A DNA stretch of 6,798 bases from Burkholderiaceae bacterium (GCA_947461805.1 CANHMJ010000076.1:1-6798), one strand, 5' to 3'. Shown: positions 1 to 6,748, counted from the first letter of the stretch. Notes: generated from the letters alone by a model not told the origin. A program made the numbers and translations.

Positions 1-108
1 TACCGCAACCAGTTTACGAATCAAATTAATCAAAATGGCATTGATGGCCTGATCGCTTTTTTAAAAGAGCGCAATAAAATGCTAGCCTCTGCTCGTCCTG
101 GTAATTGA
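1..108 (+). CDS. mlaC: MlaC, phospholipid-binding periplasmic protein (3' end only)
   Basis: The first reading frame is open from base 1 and gives 35 residues ending in a TGA stop: YRNQFTNQINQNGIDGLIAF and then a short Lys/Arg-rich tail. The 'YR..F...I...GIDGLI..L..(K/R)N' pattern is the typical C-terminus of the MlaC/Ttg2D family. MlaC is the soluble periplasmic carrier that shuttles phospholipids between the inner-membrane MlaFEDB complex and the outer-membrane MlaA complex to keep the outer leaflet free of phospholipid. The start, signal peptide and most of the domain lie upstream of the window. The mlaB start follows 10 bases after the stop, so the two are in one operon. The identity rests on a short tail plus the mlaB neighbour, which together make it fairly secure. 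Confidence 0.85.
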   Translation, partial: YRNQFTNQINQNGIDGLIAFLKERNKMLASARPGN

Positions 109-118
109 TGAGCGAGCC

Positions 119-385
119 ATGCCCTATACACTGCCGTCTACCTTAACCCAGCAAAATGCCTTAGCAGTTGAGGCCGATGGACTGCGCGATCTAGCGCAAT
201 TGGAGACGGTTAATTGTGCTGCATTGAGTGATTTTGACTCTAGCGCACTTGCTGTCCTAATCGCATGGCAAAAAAAATTACGGCAGGGTCGGCGCGAATT
301 GATTTTGATAAGTCCACCGCCGAAATTATGCGTCTTAGCCCAGGTTTATGGCGTTGCTGAGCTGTTGGGTACGCCAGCACCATGA
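119..385 (+). CDS. mlaB: MlaB, STAS-domain subunit of the Mla phospholipid transporter
   Basis: An 88-residue protein made of one small STAS (anti-sigma-factor-antagonist-like) domain. The diagnostic stretch is FDSSALAVLIAW at residues 39-50, equivalent to the conserved 'D-S/T-S/A-ALA-LL' loop and helix of MlaB proteins. The C-terminal part (LILISPPPKL near residues 61-70, then LAQVYGV) is also typical. MlaB sits in the cytoplasm, binds the MlaF ATPase and is needed for assembly and activity of the inner-membrane MlaFEDB lipid transporter. It is slightly shorter than the E. coli protein, mainly through a short N-terminus. ATG at 119 is the only reasonable start: its frame has no other ATG close upstream, and a weak purine-rich GAGCGAG precedes it. 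An ATG at 108 overlaps the mlaC stop but is in another frame and terminates after 12 codons. The stop overlaps the next gene's ATG by four bases, suggesting translational coupling. Confidence 0.85.
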   Translation: MPYTLPSTLTQQNALAVEADGLRDLAQLETVNCAALSDFDSSALAVLIAWQKKLRQGRRELILISPPPKLCVLAQVYGVAELLGTPAP

Positions 386-1134
386 CTTCGGCAATAGCGA
401 TTAAAGGAATATCAAAGCACTATGGCGCCTTACAAGCCCTTGACGATGTTTCACTCAATATCCATGAAGGTGAGTTCTTCGGTCTGCTTGGCCCCAACGG
501 CGCTGGCAAAACAACGCTAATTTCTATTTTGGCCGGGCTATGTAAGCCGGATCATGGCAGCGCGTCAATCATGGGCGTTGATGTGCAGTCGACAAACCGC
601 GAGGCACGACGCATGCTTGGCGTTGTGCCACAAGAACTGGTTTTTGATCCCTTCTTTACCGTACGCGAAACCTTACGTTTTCAGTCGGGCTACTTCGGTA
701 TTCGTAATAATGATGCGTGGATCGATGAGATTATGGCTAACTTAGATTTGACTGGAAAAGCCGATAGCAATATGCGCGCGCTCTCAGGCGGCATGAAACG
801 CCGGGTCTTGGTTGCGCAAGCATTAGTGCACCGCCCGCCAGTGATTGTTCTGGATGAGCCAACGGCAGGAGTGGATGTGGAGTTACGCCAATCCCTGTGG
901 CAATTTATTAGTAGGCTCAATCACGATGGACACACCATCGTATTGACCACCCATTATTTAGAGGAGGCTGAAGCATTGTGTCAACGCATTGCGATGCTAA
1001 AGCAAGGTAAGGTCGTGGCTTTAGATACCACAGCCAATTTGCTTTCCCGATTTGGTGGTACAAAAAAGCAAAATGGCGAGGCGGTTGATTTAGAGGATGT
1101 CTTTGTGCACATCATGTCTGGAAACGCCGCATGA
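382..1134 (+). CDS. ABC transporter ATP-binding protein (YadG/CcmA-like, ABC-2 exporter type)
   Basis: A complete 250-residue nucleotide-binding domain with every motif in place: Walker A GPNGAGKT (37-44), Q-loop Gln84 in VVPQE, signature LSGGM (134-138), Walker B VIVLDEP (154-160) with catalytic Glu159, D-loop AGVD (162-165) and switch His191. It should therefore hydrolyse ATP. Sequence style and the ABC-2 permease immediately downstream place it with the multidrug/drug-type exporter ATPases (YadG-like), not with MlaF, which should lie upstream of the window. It is shorter than E. coli YadG (about 308 residues) because it lacks a long C-terminal extension. The start overlaps the mlaB stop (ATGA), and the end overlaps the permease start in the same way, so all three are one translational unit. 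The transported substrate cannot be read from the sequence. Linkage to mla genes hints at an envelope role, but that is inference. Confidence 0.9.
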   Translation: MTSAIAIKGISKHYGALQALDDVSLNIHEGEFFGLLGPNGAGKTTLISILAGLCKPDHGSASIMGVDVQSTNREARRMLGVVPQELVFDPFFTVRETLRFQSGYFGIRNNDAWIDEIMANLDLTGKADSNMRALSGGMKRRVLVAQALVHRPPVIVLDEPTAGVDVELRQSLWQFISRLNHDGHTIVLTTHYLEEAEALCQRIAMLKQGKVVALDTTANLLSRFGGTKKQNGEAVDLEDVFVHIMSGNAA

Positions 1135-1910
1135 AGCATGCTCCATTTGACTATGGCAGTGGCTTTCCAACGCTGCTCCGTAAAGAGGTTAAGCGCTTTT
1201 ATAAAGTCGCATTTCAGACGGTGGCGGCGCCGGTGCTGACGGCGGTACTGTACCTTTTGATTTTTGGTCACGTACTAGAAGGCAAAGTGGAGATGTATGG
1301 CCATCTGAGCTATACCGCCTTTTTGATTCCGGGCCTGGTGATGATGAGCCTGTTGCAAAATGCATTTGCGAATACCTCGTCCTCCTTGATTCAATCCAAG
1401 ATTACCGGCAATCTAGTCTTTGTTCTATTGGCCCCCCTCAGTAATCTCGAGTTTTATGCAGCCTATGTGCTGGCTGCGGTGGTGCGGGGCGTGGTGGTTG
1501 GCTTGGGTGTTTTCTTAATTACGGCGTGGTTTGTGCAACCCAGTTTTGAATACCCGATTTGGATCATCGTTTTTGCTTTTCTAGGCGCAGCCATTTTGGG
1601 TAGTATGGGTTTGGTTGCTGGTATCTGGGCCGATAAGTTTGATCAATTGGCTGCCTTTCAGAACTTCTTAATCATGCCAGCTACGATGTTATCGGGCGTC
1701 TTCTATTCGATTCATACTTTGCCGCCTGTGTGGCAAACCATCTCCCATTTCAATCCCTTCTTTTATATGATTGATGGATTTCGGTATGGCTTTTTTGGCG
1801 TATCGGATGTTTCCCCGTGGATGAGCTTTGCCATTGTCGGTGGATTTTTTGTGGCAGTATCATTTGCCGCATTGCGCATGCTTAAGACTGGGTATAAATT
1901 ACGGCATTAA
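1131..1910 (+). CDS. ABC-2 type transporter permease (YadH-like)
   Basis: A 259-residue membrane protein with about six hydrophobic segments, near residues 28-48, 60-80, 110-133, 142-167, 175-195 and 232-251. The N-terminus carries a basic amphipathic stretch (LLRKEVKRFYK, 15-25), as in ABC-2 permeases. The family signature covers residues 192-223, between the last two membrane spans, and includes SIHTLPPVW and HFNPFFYMIDGFRYGFFG. It would dimerise in the inner membrane and pair with the ATPase encoded just upstream to form an exporter. The ATG overlaps the ATPase stop by four bases, with GGAAA (1120-1124) as a modest ribosome binding site. Length and topology are normal for the YadH group. 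The substrate is unknown. Homologues are usually annotated only as general ABC-2 transporters. Confidence 0.88.
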   Translation: MKHAPFDYGSGFPTLLRKEVKRFYKVAFQTVAAPVLTAVLYLLIFGHVLEGKVEMYGHLSYTAFLIPGLVMMSLLQNAFANTSSSLIQSKITGNLVFVLLAPLSNLEFYAAYVLAAVVRGVVVGLGVFLITAWFVQPSFEYPIWIIVFAFLGAAILGSMGLVAGIWADKFDQLAAFQNFLIMPATMLSGVFYSIHTLPPVWQTISHFNPFFYMIDGFRYGFFGVSDVSPWMSFAIVGGFFVAVSFAALRMLKTGYKLRH

Positions 1911-1939
1911 GCAGAATGAATTCAATTGCTGTACTTTAT

Positions 1940-1943
1940 GGAG
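1940..1943 (+). promoter_or_regulatory. Ribosome binding site of the ibaG/bolA gene
   Basis: GGAG lies six bases before the ATG at 1950, in the context TATGGAGTAACTGATG. It is the clearest Shine-Dalgarno on the plus strand of this window and fixes the bolA-family start. It suggests that this gene is translated independently of the exporter genes, from which it is separated by 39 bases. Confidence 0.75.
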
Positions 1944-1949
1944 TAACTG

Positions 1950-2198
1950 ATGTTTCCAACCCCAGAACAAATACAGTCTTATATTCAGCAAGGCATTGCT
2001 TGCAGTCACCTTGCGGTGGAGGGCGATGGCCAGCATTTTTATGCAACCGTAGTCAGCGCTGAATTTGAGGGCAAGCGATTGATTCAGCGCCATCAATTGG
2101 TTTATGCCGCATTGGGTGATCGCATGAAGGCCGAGGTGCATGCCTTATCGATCAAGGCATTGACACCGGCTGAGTTTGCAGAAAAATCGGGTCAATAA
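1950..2198 (+). CDS. ibaG: BolA-family protein, IbaG/YrbA type
   Basis: An 82-residue single-domain BolA-like protein. Family marks visible are Cys18 (GIACSHL), VEGDGQHF with His29 (23-30), the long conserved block EFEGKRLIQRHQLVYAAL (38-55) with His48, and the HALSIKALTP segment with the invariant BolA histidine His64. BolA/IbaG proteins act in the cytoplasm and bind monothiol glutaredoxins through shared [2Fe-2S] clusters. IbaG in E. coli is acid-inducible. Older annotations call such proteins transcriptional regulators. The IbaG subtype is chosen over BolA proper because of its position between mla genes and murA, the same neighbourhood as E. coli ibaG, and because of the short length. The start at 1950 has a good GGAG site. 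The 52 bases to murA hold no terminator, so cotranscription with murA is likely. Confidence 0.88.
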   Translation: MFPTPEQIQSYIQQGIACSHLAVEGDGQHFYATVVSAEFEGKRLIQRHQLVYAALGDRMKAEVHALSIKALTPAEFAEKSGQ

Positions 2199-2250
2199 GT
2201 CAGCAGCAATTTGCATGAAGCACGAAGCAACAAAAAGAAAATAAAGCGTA

Positions 2251-3513
2251 ATGGATAAGTTAAAAATGATTGGCGGTATCCCGCTGCAAGGTGAAGTATT
2301 GATCGCGGGAGCAAAAAATGCGGCCTTGCCAATTTTGTGTGCATGCCTTTTAAGTAAAGAACCCATTGAATTGCACAATGTGCCTGACTTGCAAGATGTC
2401 CGTACGATGCTCAAGTTACTCAAAAACATGGGTGTCCAAGTCGATTTTCCAAACCCTGAAAATCGCACGCATTTGATATTAAATGCAGCGAACATCACCA
2501 GCTTTGAGGCCACCTACGACATTGTTAAGACCATGCGCGCATCGATCTTGGTTTTGGGCCCCTTGTTGGCACGGCTTGGTAAGGCAACGGTTTCCTTACC
2601 TGGGGGTTGTGCGATTGGTGCGAGGCCAGTTGATCAGCACATCAAAGGTTTAAAGGCGATGGGCGCCATCATGAAAATCAAGGGCGGTAATATTGAAGCC
2701 AAGGCAGAGCGCTTGCAGGGGGCATCGATTCTGACGGACATGATTACCGTTACCGGTACCGAAAACCTGTTAATGGCAGCAACATTAGCGAAGGGAAGAA
2801 CCACCTTGGAAAATGCTGCACGCGAACCCGAGGTGAGTGATTTGGCTGAGTTGCTGGTCAAAATGGGCGCCAAGATTACCGGCATTGGCAGCGATAAGCT
2901 CGTCATCGAAGGCGTAGATGCGCTGCACGGCGCTGAACATAGCGTCATTCCAGACCGAATCGAGGCCGGTACCTTCTTGTGCGCAGTTGCTGCAGCCGGC
3001 GGTAATGTGCTGGTAAAGCACTGCCGTCCGGATACCTTGGATGCAGTGTTGGTCAAATTGCGTGAAGTGGGATTGGAAGTAGAAACCGGACCCGACTGGA
3101 TTCGGGCCAAGATGAAGGGGCGTCCGAAGGCGGTGAACTTTCGTACGTCGGAATACCCGGCGTTTCCAACCGATATGCAGGCACAACTGATGAGCGTGAA
3201 TGCAATTGCACAGGGCAGCTCGACCATTACTGAAACGATATTTGAGAACCGCTTTATGCACGTGCAAGAGCTCAACCGCTTGGGCGCCGATATTGCGATT
3301 GAGGGTAATACCGCAATTACTCAGGGTGTTGAAGCTCTGTCGGGTGCTACGGTGATGGCAACCGACCTGAGGGCTTCGGCCAGTCTAGTGATTGCCGGTC
3401 TTGCGGCCCAAGGGGAGACGATCGTTGATCGGATTTACCACTTGGACCGCGGTTATGACCGTATGGAGCAAAAATTAACCCAATTGGGCGCAAACATCGA
3501 GCGCGTGAAATAA
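2251..3513 (+). CDS. murA: MurA, UDP-N-acetylglucosamine 1-carboxyvinyltransferase
   Basis: A 420-residue enzyme, essentially the family length (E. coli 419). It transfers enolpyruvate from phosphoenolpyruvate to UDP-GlcNAc in the cytoplasm, the first committed step of peptidoglycan synthesis. Visible active-site elements are Lys22 in GAKNAALPI, Arg96 in TMRAS, the catalytic loop LPGGCAIGARPVD with Cys120 (E. coli Cys115) and Arg124, Asp308 in FPTDMQAQ (the general base equivalent), and Arg400 in YHLDRGYDR. Because the loop residue is Cys and not Asp, the enzyme should be of the fosfomycin-sensitive type, an inference from the family. The start at ATG 2251 aligns with the conserved MDK N-terminus. 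The upstream region is A-rich without a real Shine-Dalgarno. The gene follows ibaG by 52 bases and precedes hisG by 7, consistent with cotranscription. No lesions are seen. Confidence 0.97.
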   Translation: MDKLKMIGGIPLQGEVLIAGAKNAALPILCACLLSKEPIELHNVPDLQDVRTMLKLLKNMGVQVDFPNPENRTHLILNAANITSFEATYDIVKTMRASILVLGPLLARLGKATVSLPGGCAIGARPVDQHIKGLKAMGAIMKIKGGNIEAKAERLQGASILTDMITVTGTENLLMAATLAKGRTTLENAAREPEVSDLAELLVKMGAKITGIGSDKLVIEGVDALHGAEHSVIPDRIEAGTFLCAVAAAGGNVLVKHCRPDTLDAVLVKLREVGLEVETGPDWIRAKMKGRPKAVNFRTSEYPAFPTDMQAQLMSVNAIAQGSSTITETIFENRFMHVQELNRLGADIAIEGNTAITQGVEALSGATVMATDLRASASLVIAGLAAQGETIVDRIYHLDRGYDRMEQKLTQLGANIERVK

Positions 3514-3520
3514 TAGTTCC

Positions 3521-4147
3521 ATGAAATTAACCCTCGCCCTGTCTAAGGGCCGCATCTTCGAAGAGACGACAGCGATTCTGTCCAGGATCGGCATTCGGCC
3601 GCTGGAGGATCCTGAAAAGTCACGCAAGCTGATTATTGACACCTCGAATCCCGATGTACGCTTAATCATTGTGCGCGCCTCCGATGTGCCAACCTATGTG
3701 CAGTTTGGCGGCGCAGACTTTGGAGTGGCTGGCTTGGACGTCTTAATGGAAAAAGGAACAGATGGTCTATATGTGCCCTTTGATCTTGGCATTGCCAAAT
3801 GCCGTATGTCGGTAGCTGTGCGCGCTGGTTTTGATTACGCCGAAGCAGTTCGTCAGGGATCGCGCTTGAAGGTAGCGACCAAGTACGTGAACTGCGCTCG
3901 CGAACATTTTGCCAATAAAGGGGTGCACATCGATACGATTCAGCTCTATGGTTCGATGGAGCTCGCTCCTTTGGTGGGTTTGGCAGACGCGATTGTTGAT
4001 TTAGTTTCGACGGGCAATACCTTAAAAGCCAATGGCTTAGTTGAGGTGGAAGCCATTGCCGATATCAGTGCGCGTCTCGTTGTAAATCAAGCCTCGTATA
4101 AGCGCAAGCGTGCTCAGCTGCAACCCTTTTTTGAGCAGCTGAAGTAA
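3521..4147 (+). CDS. hisG: HisG, ATP phosphoribosyltransferase catalytic subunit (short form)
   Basis: The 208-residue protein catalyses the first step of histidine synthesis: ATP plus PRPP gives phosphoribosyl-ATP and pyrophosphate. It begins with the family start LTLALSKGRIFEET. It has FGGADFGVAGLDVL (62-75) in the substrate-binding region and the PRPP loop DLVSTGNT (160-167) inside LADAIVDLVSTGNTLKANGL. It stops at about 208 residues and so lacks the C-terminal histidine-binding regulatory domain of the roughly 300-residue long form. Short HisG enzymes act as a hetero-octamer with HisZ, a histidyl-tRNA-synthetase-like subunit, which supplies feedback control. hisZ is not in this window. 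The ATG lies 7 bases after the murA stop without a recognisable Shine-Dalgarno, so translation probably depends on ribosomes finishing murA. hisD follows 5 bases later. Confidence 0.96.
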   Translation: MKLTLALSKGRIFEETTAILSRIGIRPLEDPEKSRKLIIDTSNPDVRLIIVRASDVPTYVQFGGADFGVAGLDVLMEKGTDGLYVPFDLGIAKCRMSVAVRAGFDYAEAVRQGSRLKVATKYVNCAREHFANKGVHIDTIQLYGSMELAPLVGLADAIVDLVSTGNTLKANGLVEVEAIADISARLVVNQASYKRKRAQLQPFFEQLK

Positions 4148-4152
4148 TACCC

Positions 4153-5487
4153 ATGTCAGACCCAATCAAGATCAAGCGCTTAAATAGCAGCGATGCCAAC
4201 TTTAAAGCGACGCTGATGGCAAGCTTGTCTTTGCCTAGCGCAGATGACAATGCAATTGATGCTGCGGTAATGGGTATTTTGGCCGATGTCAAAGCCCGCG
4301 GCGACGCAGCGGTACTGGACTATACCAAGCGCTTTGATCGATTGAGTAGCGCCAATACAGCAAGCAGCGTTGCGGATTTGGAAATTGCGCGCAGCGATCT
4401 CGAACAGGCTTATGTGCAATTGCCACCAGAGCAAAAAAATGCATTGGATATTGCTGCAAGCCGGGTACGGGCGTATCACGAACAACAGCGCATCGAAGCG
4501 GGTTGCCATTCTTGGGAATATACCGAAGCCGATGGAACGCGTTTAGGTCAGAAGGTCACGCCACTCGATCGCGTTGGTATTTATGTGCCCGGCGGCAAGG
4601 CGGCCTATCCATCTTCGGTGCTGATGAATGCGATTCCAGCTAAGGTTGCTGGCGTGCAGGAAGTCATTATGGTGGTGCCAACGCCAGATGGCGCGCGCAA
4701 TCCCTTGGTGCTGGCTGCTGCCTGGCTGGCTGGAGTTGATCGGGTCTTCACCATTGGTGGTGCGCAGGCGGTTGGGGCTTTAGCGTACGGTACACAAACG
4801 GTGCCAGGGGTCGATAAGATTGTTGGGCCTGGTAATGCCTATGTTGCTGCCGCCAAGCGCCGCGTTTTTGGTACCGTTGGCATTGACATGATTGCGGGCC
4901 CCTCTGAAATATTAGTACTTTGCGATGGCACAACAAACCCAGACTGGGTCGCCATGGATTTATTCTCGCAGGCCGAGCACGATGAACTAGCACAATCAAT
5001 TTTGCTCACACCCGATGCGCAATTTATTGACGCAGTCCAACGTAGTATTGATCGGCTTTTGCCTGAGATGCCACGCCAAGAGGTCATTCGAACATCATTG
5101 ACTAATCGTGCTTTGTTAATTCAAGTGAAGGATATGGCAGAGTCGTGTGACATCGCTAATGCGATTGCTGCAGAACACTTGGAGATTTGCGCACAGGAAC
5201 CCAGAAAATGGGCTGAACTCATTCGCCATGCGGGCGCCATTTTCATGGGCAATTACACTAGTGAATCGTTAGGTGATTATTGCGCTGGACCCAATCACGT
5301 TTTACCAACCGCGCGAACAGCGCGTTTCTCATCGCCACTGGGCGTCTATGACTTCATTAAACGTTCCAGCATGATTGAAGTCAGTGAAGCCGGCGCGCAA
5401 ACCTTAGGTAAAGTCGCCAGCACACTAGCGCATGGTGAGGGCTTACAGGCTCATGCTCGGGCTGCTGAGATGCGCCTGAAGAAGTAA
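4153..5487 (+). CDS. hisD: HisD, histidinol dehydrogenase
   Basis: A 444-residue zinc enzyme that performs the last two oxidations of histidine synthesis, L-histidinol to L-histidinal to L-histidine, using two NAD+. The conserved parts are all present: VGIYVPGGKAAYPSSVLMN (141-159), GGAQAVGALAYGT (202-214), VGPGNAYVAAAKR (224-236), IDMIAGPSE (244-252) and SQAEHDE (272-278). By comparison with E. coli the zinc ligands are Gln273, His276, Asp375 (GDYCAGPNH) and His434 (LQAHARA), and the acid/base pair is Glu341-His342 (AAEHLE). Length is normal, with about ten extra residues at the N-terminus compared with E. coli. The ATG is 5 bases after the hisG stop, with only a weak GAAG-like purine run upstream, so coupling to hisG is likely. 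The gene faces hisC tail to tail, with 66 bases between their stops. Confidence 0.97.
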   Translation: MSDPIKIKRLNSSDANFKATLMASLSLPSADDNAIDAAVMGILADVKARGDAAVLDYTKRFDRLSSANTASSVADLEIARSDLEQAYVQLPPEQKNALDIAASRVRAYHEQQRIEAGCHSWEYTEADGTRLGQKVTPLDRVGIYVPGGKAAYPSSVLMNAIPAKVAGVQEVIMVVPTPDGARNPLVLAAAWLAGVDRVFTIGGAQAVGALAYGTQTVPGVDKIVGPGNAYVAAAKRRVFGTVGIDMIAGPSEILVLCDGTTNPDWVAMDLFSQAEHDELAQSILLTPDAQFIDAVQRSIDRLLPEMPRQEVIRTSLTNRALLIQVKDMAESCDIANAIAAEHLEICAQEPRKWAELIRHAGAIFMGNYTSESLGDYCAGPNHVLPTARTARFSSPLGVYDFIKRSSMIEVSEAGAQTLGKVASTLAHGEGLQAHARAAEMRLKK

Positions 5488-5503
5488 TCGACAAAATTCG
5501 ACA
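5488..5503. repeat. Tandem TCGACA direct repeat just after hisD
   Basis: TCGACA occurs at 5488-5493 and again at 5498-5503, ten bases apart and therefore on the same face of the helix, immediately after the hisD stop codon. No function is evident. It could be a chance repeat or a remnant of rearrangement at the hisD/hisC border. Confidence 0.3.
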
Positions 5504-5524
5504 GAGGTAAAGTGGGGCAGTAAC

Positions 5525-5549
5525 AAAAACCCCGCGTAATGCGATGCGG
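5525..5549 (-). terminator. Probable rho-independent terminator of hisC
   Basis: Read on the minus strand just after the hisC stop, CCGC (5549-5546) and GCGG (5535-5532) form a 4-bp GC stem around a 10-base loop. It is followed by GG and then TTTTT (5529-5525). The short stem makes it a weak candidate. On the plus strand the same CCGC can pair differently: GUGGGG (5512-5517) with CCCCGC (5530-5535), a 6-bp stem with one G-U pair and a 12-base loop. That hairpin has no U-run after it, so I see no canonical terminator for the hisD transcript. Confidence 0.4.
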
Positions 5550-5553
5550 CTTA

Positions 5554-6618
5554 CTAAACCAATTCCTCTAAAGCCCCAATCAACTCCTGATTTTGCTTAT
5601 CGGTGCCAATCGTGATGCGCAAGAAGGCATCAATCCGAGGCGACTTAAAGTGGCGGACGATGATGCCGCGCTCACGCAGTTGCTGATAAAGAATGGCGCC
5701 CGCATGCTTGGGGTGACGCGCAAATACAAAATTGGCGGTGGACGGCAGAGTTTCAAAGCCGAGTCGGTCTAGTGCATTAACTAAGACTTCTCTCGTTTTA
5801 ACAACTTTGGCTGACATTGCCTTGAGGTGCGCTTGGTCCTCAATGGCGGCAATAGCGCCTGCTTGCGCAAGGCGACCTAAAGGGTAGGAGTTAAAACTAT
5901 TTTTGACTCGTTCTAGGCCCTCAATCAAAGCAGGGTGGCCCACGGCAAAGCCAACCCGAAGACCGGCTAAGGCGCGGGACTTGGATAGGGTGTGGCTGAC
6001 TAATAAATTCTCAGGGCAGTTTGGCCCACGCAGCAGCGGTATGCAGGATTCGGTGCCGTAATCGACGTAGGCCTCATCCACCACGATCACCGAGCCGGAG
6101 TTTTTCTTGAGCAGTCGCTCAATCTCGGAGCGGGGAATTGATCTACCAGTTGGCGCATTGGGATTCGGAAAAATAATGCCGCCATTGAGCTTGGCGTAAT
6201 CATCCAGATTGATTGCAAAATCAGCATTAAGAGGGATCGTGTTGTACTCAATGCCAAACAGTTTGCAGTAGACCGGATAAAAACTATAGGTAATGTCTGG
6301 AAACAAAATCGGCGATTTTTGCTTAAGTAGCCCCTGAAAAACGTGGGCCAAGACTTCATCCGAGCCGTTGCCCAAAAAGACTTGTTTTGGGTCAAGGCCA
6401 TGCAGTGTGGCGATGGCCTGCTTCAATCGAGCACCCTCAGGGTCAGGGTAAAGACGTAAGTCGCTGGTGTTTTCTGCGGCAATCGCAGCAATCGCTTTGG
6501 GCGATGGGCCGTAGGGGCTCTCGTTGGTATTGAGCTTAACTAGCCGCTCCATCTGCGGCTGCTCCCCAGGAATATAGGGGGTTAATGTTTGTACAACGGG
6601 GCTCCAAAAGCGACTCAT
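5554..6618 (-). CDS. hisC: HisC, histidinol-phosphate aminotransferase
   Basis: A 354-residue class I/II PLP-dependent aminotransferase that converts imidazole-acetol phosphate plus glutamate to histidinol phosphate plus 2-oxoglutarate. Positions from the chosen Met: KLNTNESPYGPSP near 28-40, GNGSDEVL (83-90), FPNPNAPTG (150-158) with PLP-contacting Asn154, VDEAYVDYG (180-188) with Asp181 and Tyr184, SHTLSKSRALAGLRVGF (208-224) with PLP-binding Lys213 and Arg221, and FLRITIG with the substrate-carboxylate Arg334. The frame stays open upstream to a TTG at 6708, adding 30 residues of unconserved sequence. ATG at 6618 is preferred because GAGAAG lies six bases before it and because MSRFWSPVVQ fits the usual HisC N-terminus. 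The gene is complete and intact. Its orientation is opposite to hisG, hisD and hisB on either side, so it must have its own promoter in 6619-6757. Confidence 0.95.
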   Translation of the reverse strand: MSRFWSPVVQTLTPYIPGEQPQMERLVKLNTNESPYGPSPKAIAAIAAENTSDLRLYPDPEGARLKQAIATLHGLDPKQVFLGNGSDEVLAHVFQGLLKQKSPILFPDITYSFYPVYCKLFGIEYNTIPLNADFAINLDDYAKLNGGIIFPNPNAPTGRSIPRSEIERLLKKNSGSVIVVDEAYVDYGTESCIPLLRGPNCPENLLVSHTLSKSRALAGLRVGFAVGHPALIEGLERVKNSFNSYPLGRLAQAGAIAAIEDQAHLKAMSAKVVKTREVLVNALDRLGFETLPSTANFVFARHPKHAGAILYQQLRERGIIVRHFKSPRIDAFLRITIGTDKQNQELIGALEELV

Positions 6619-6624
6619 CGAAAT

Positions 6625-6630
6625 CTTCTC
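6625..6630 (-). promoter_or_regulatory. Ribosome binding site of hisC
   Basis: On the minus strand GAGAAG ends six bases before the ATG whose first base is 6618. This site decides the start: the longer reading frame begins with TTG at 6708, which has no Shine-Dalgarno that I can see. Confidence 0.65.
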
Positions 6631-6708
6631 GGTAACGTTAAACAATGCCGCAGGGTAATAAAACAACTGGCTAAGTGAATGATTTAAATACAACAAATCC
6701 AACGGCAA

Positions 6709-6717
6709 TGATATTAT
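6709..6717 (+). promoter_or_regulatory. Candidate extended -10 promoter element for hisB
   Basis: TGATATTAT has the form TGn-TATTAT, five of six matches to TATAAT plus the extended -10 TG. The -35 position (6689-6694, TACAAC) is poor, as extended -10 promoters tolerate. Transcription would begin near 6724, giving a leader of about 34 bases before the ATG at 6758 and excluding the in-frame ATG at 6716 as a start. This is inference from motif shape only. Confidence 0.35.
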
Positions 6718-6736
6718 GAGGCTTCACTCAACACTT

Positions 6737-6748
6737 CGCCTACAGGCG
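6737..6748 (+). promoter_or_regulatory. Small hairpin in the presumed hisB leader
   Basis: CGCCTACAGGCG is a perfect inverted repeat of five bases (CGCCT/AGGCG) separated by two; as RNA it would probably form four pairs with a TACA loop. The only SD-like bases before hisB, AGG at 6744-6746, are inside its 3' arm. Whether it affects translation cannot be judged from one sequence. Confidence 0.25.

Noticed and set aside
108..146. ATG overlapping the mlaC stop as a possible mlaB start.
   Set aside because: It is in a different frame from the STAS domain and reaches a stop after 12 codons.
1911..1949. A possible promoter for the bolA-family gene in the short gap after the permease.
   Set aside because: Only 39 bases are available and no paired -35/-10 elements could be made out; the ribosome site is the only supported element.
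1899..2141. An 80-codon antisense frame over the bolA-family gene.
   Set aside because: The plus-strand protein shows every BolA/IbaG mark and a good ribosome site; the antisense translation resembles nothing and has no ribosome site.
2215..2244. A nine-codon frame, MKHEATKRK, just before murA.
   Set aside because: It has no Shine-Dalgarno and is too short to distinguish from chance; nothing suggests a leader peptide for murA.
2634..3275. A 213-codon open frame antisense to murA, with a second antisense frame of 160 codons at 2785-3267.
   Set aside because: Both lie wholly within murA, which is certain. The translations are rich in Ser/Cys/Pro with no domain pattern, and overlapping open antisense frames are expected from the codon bias of a well-conserved gene.
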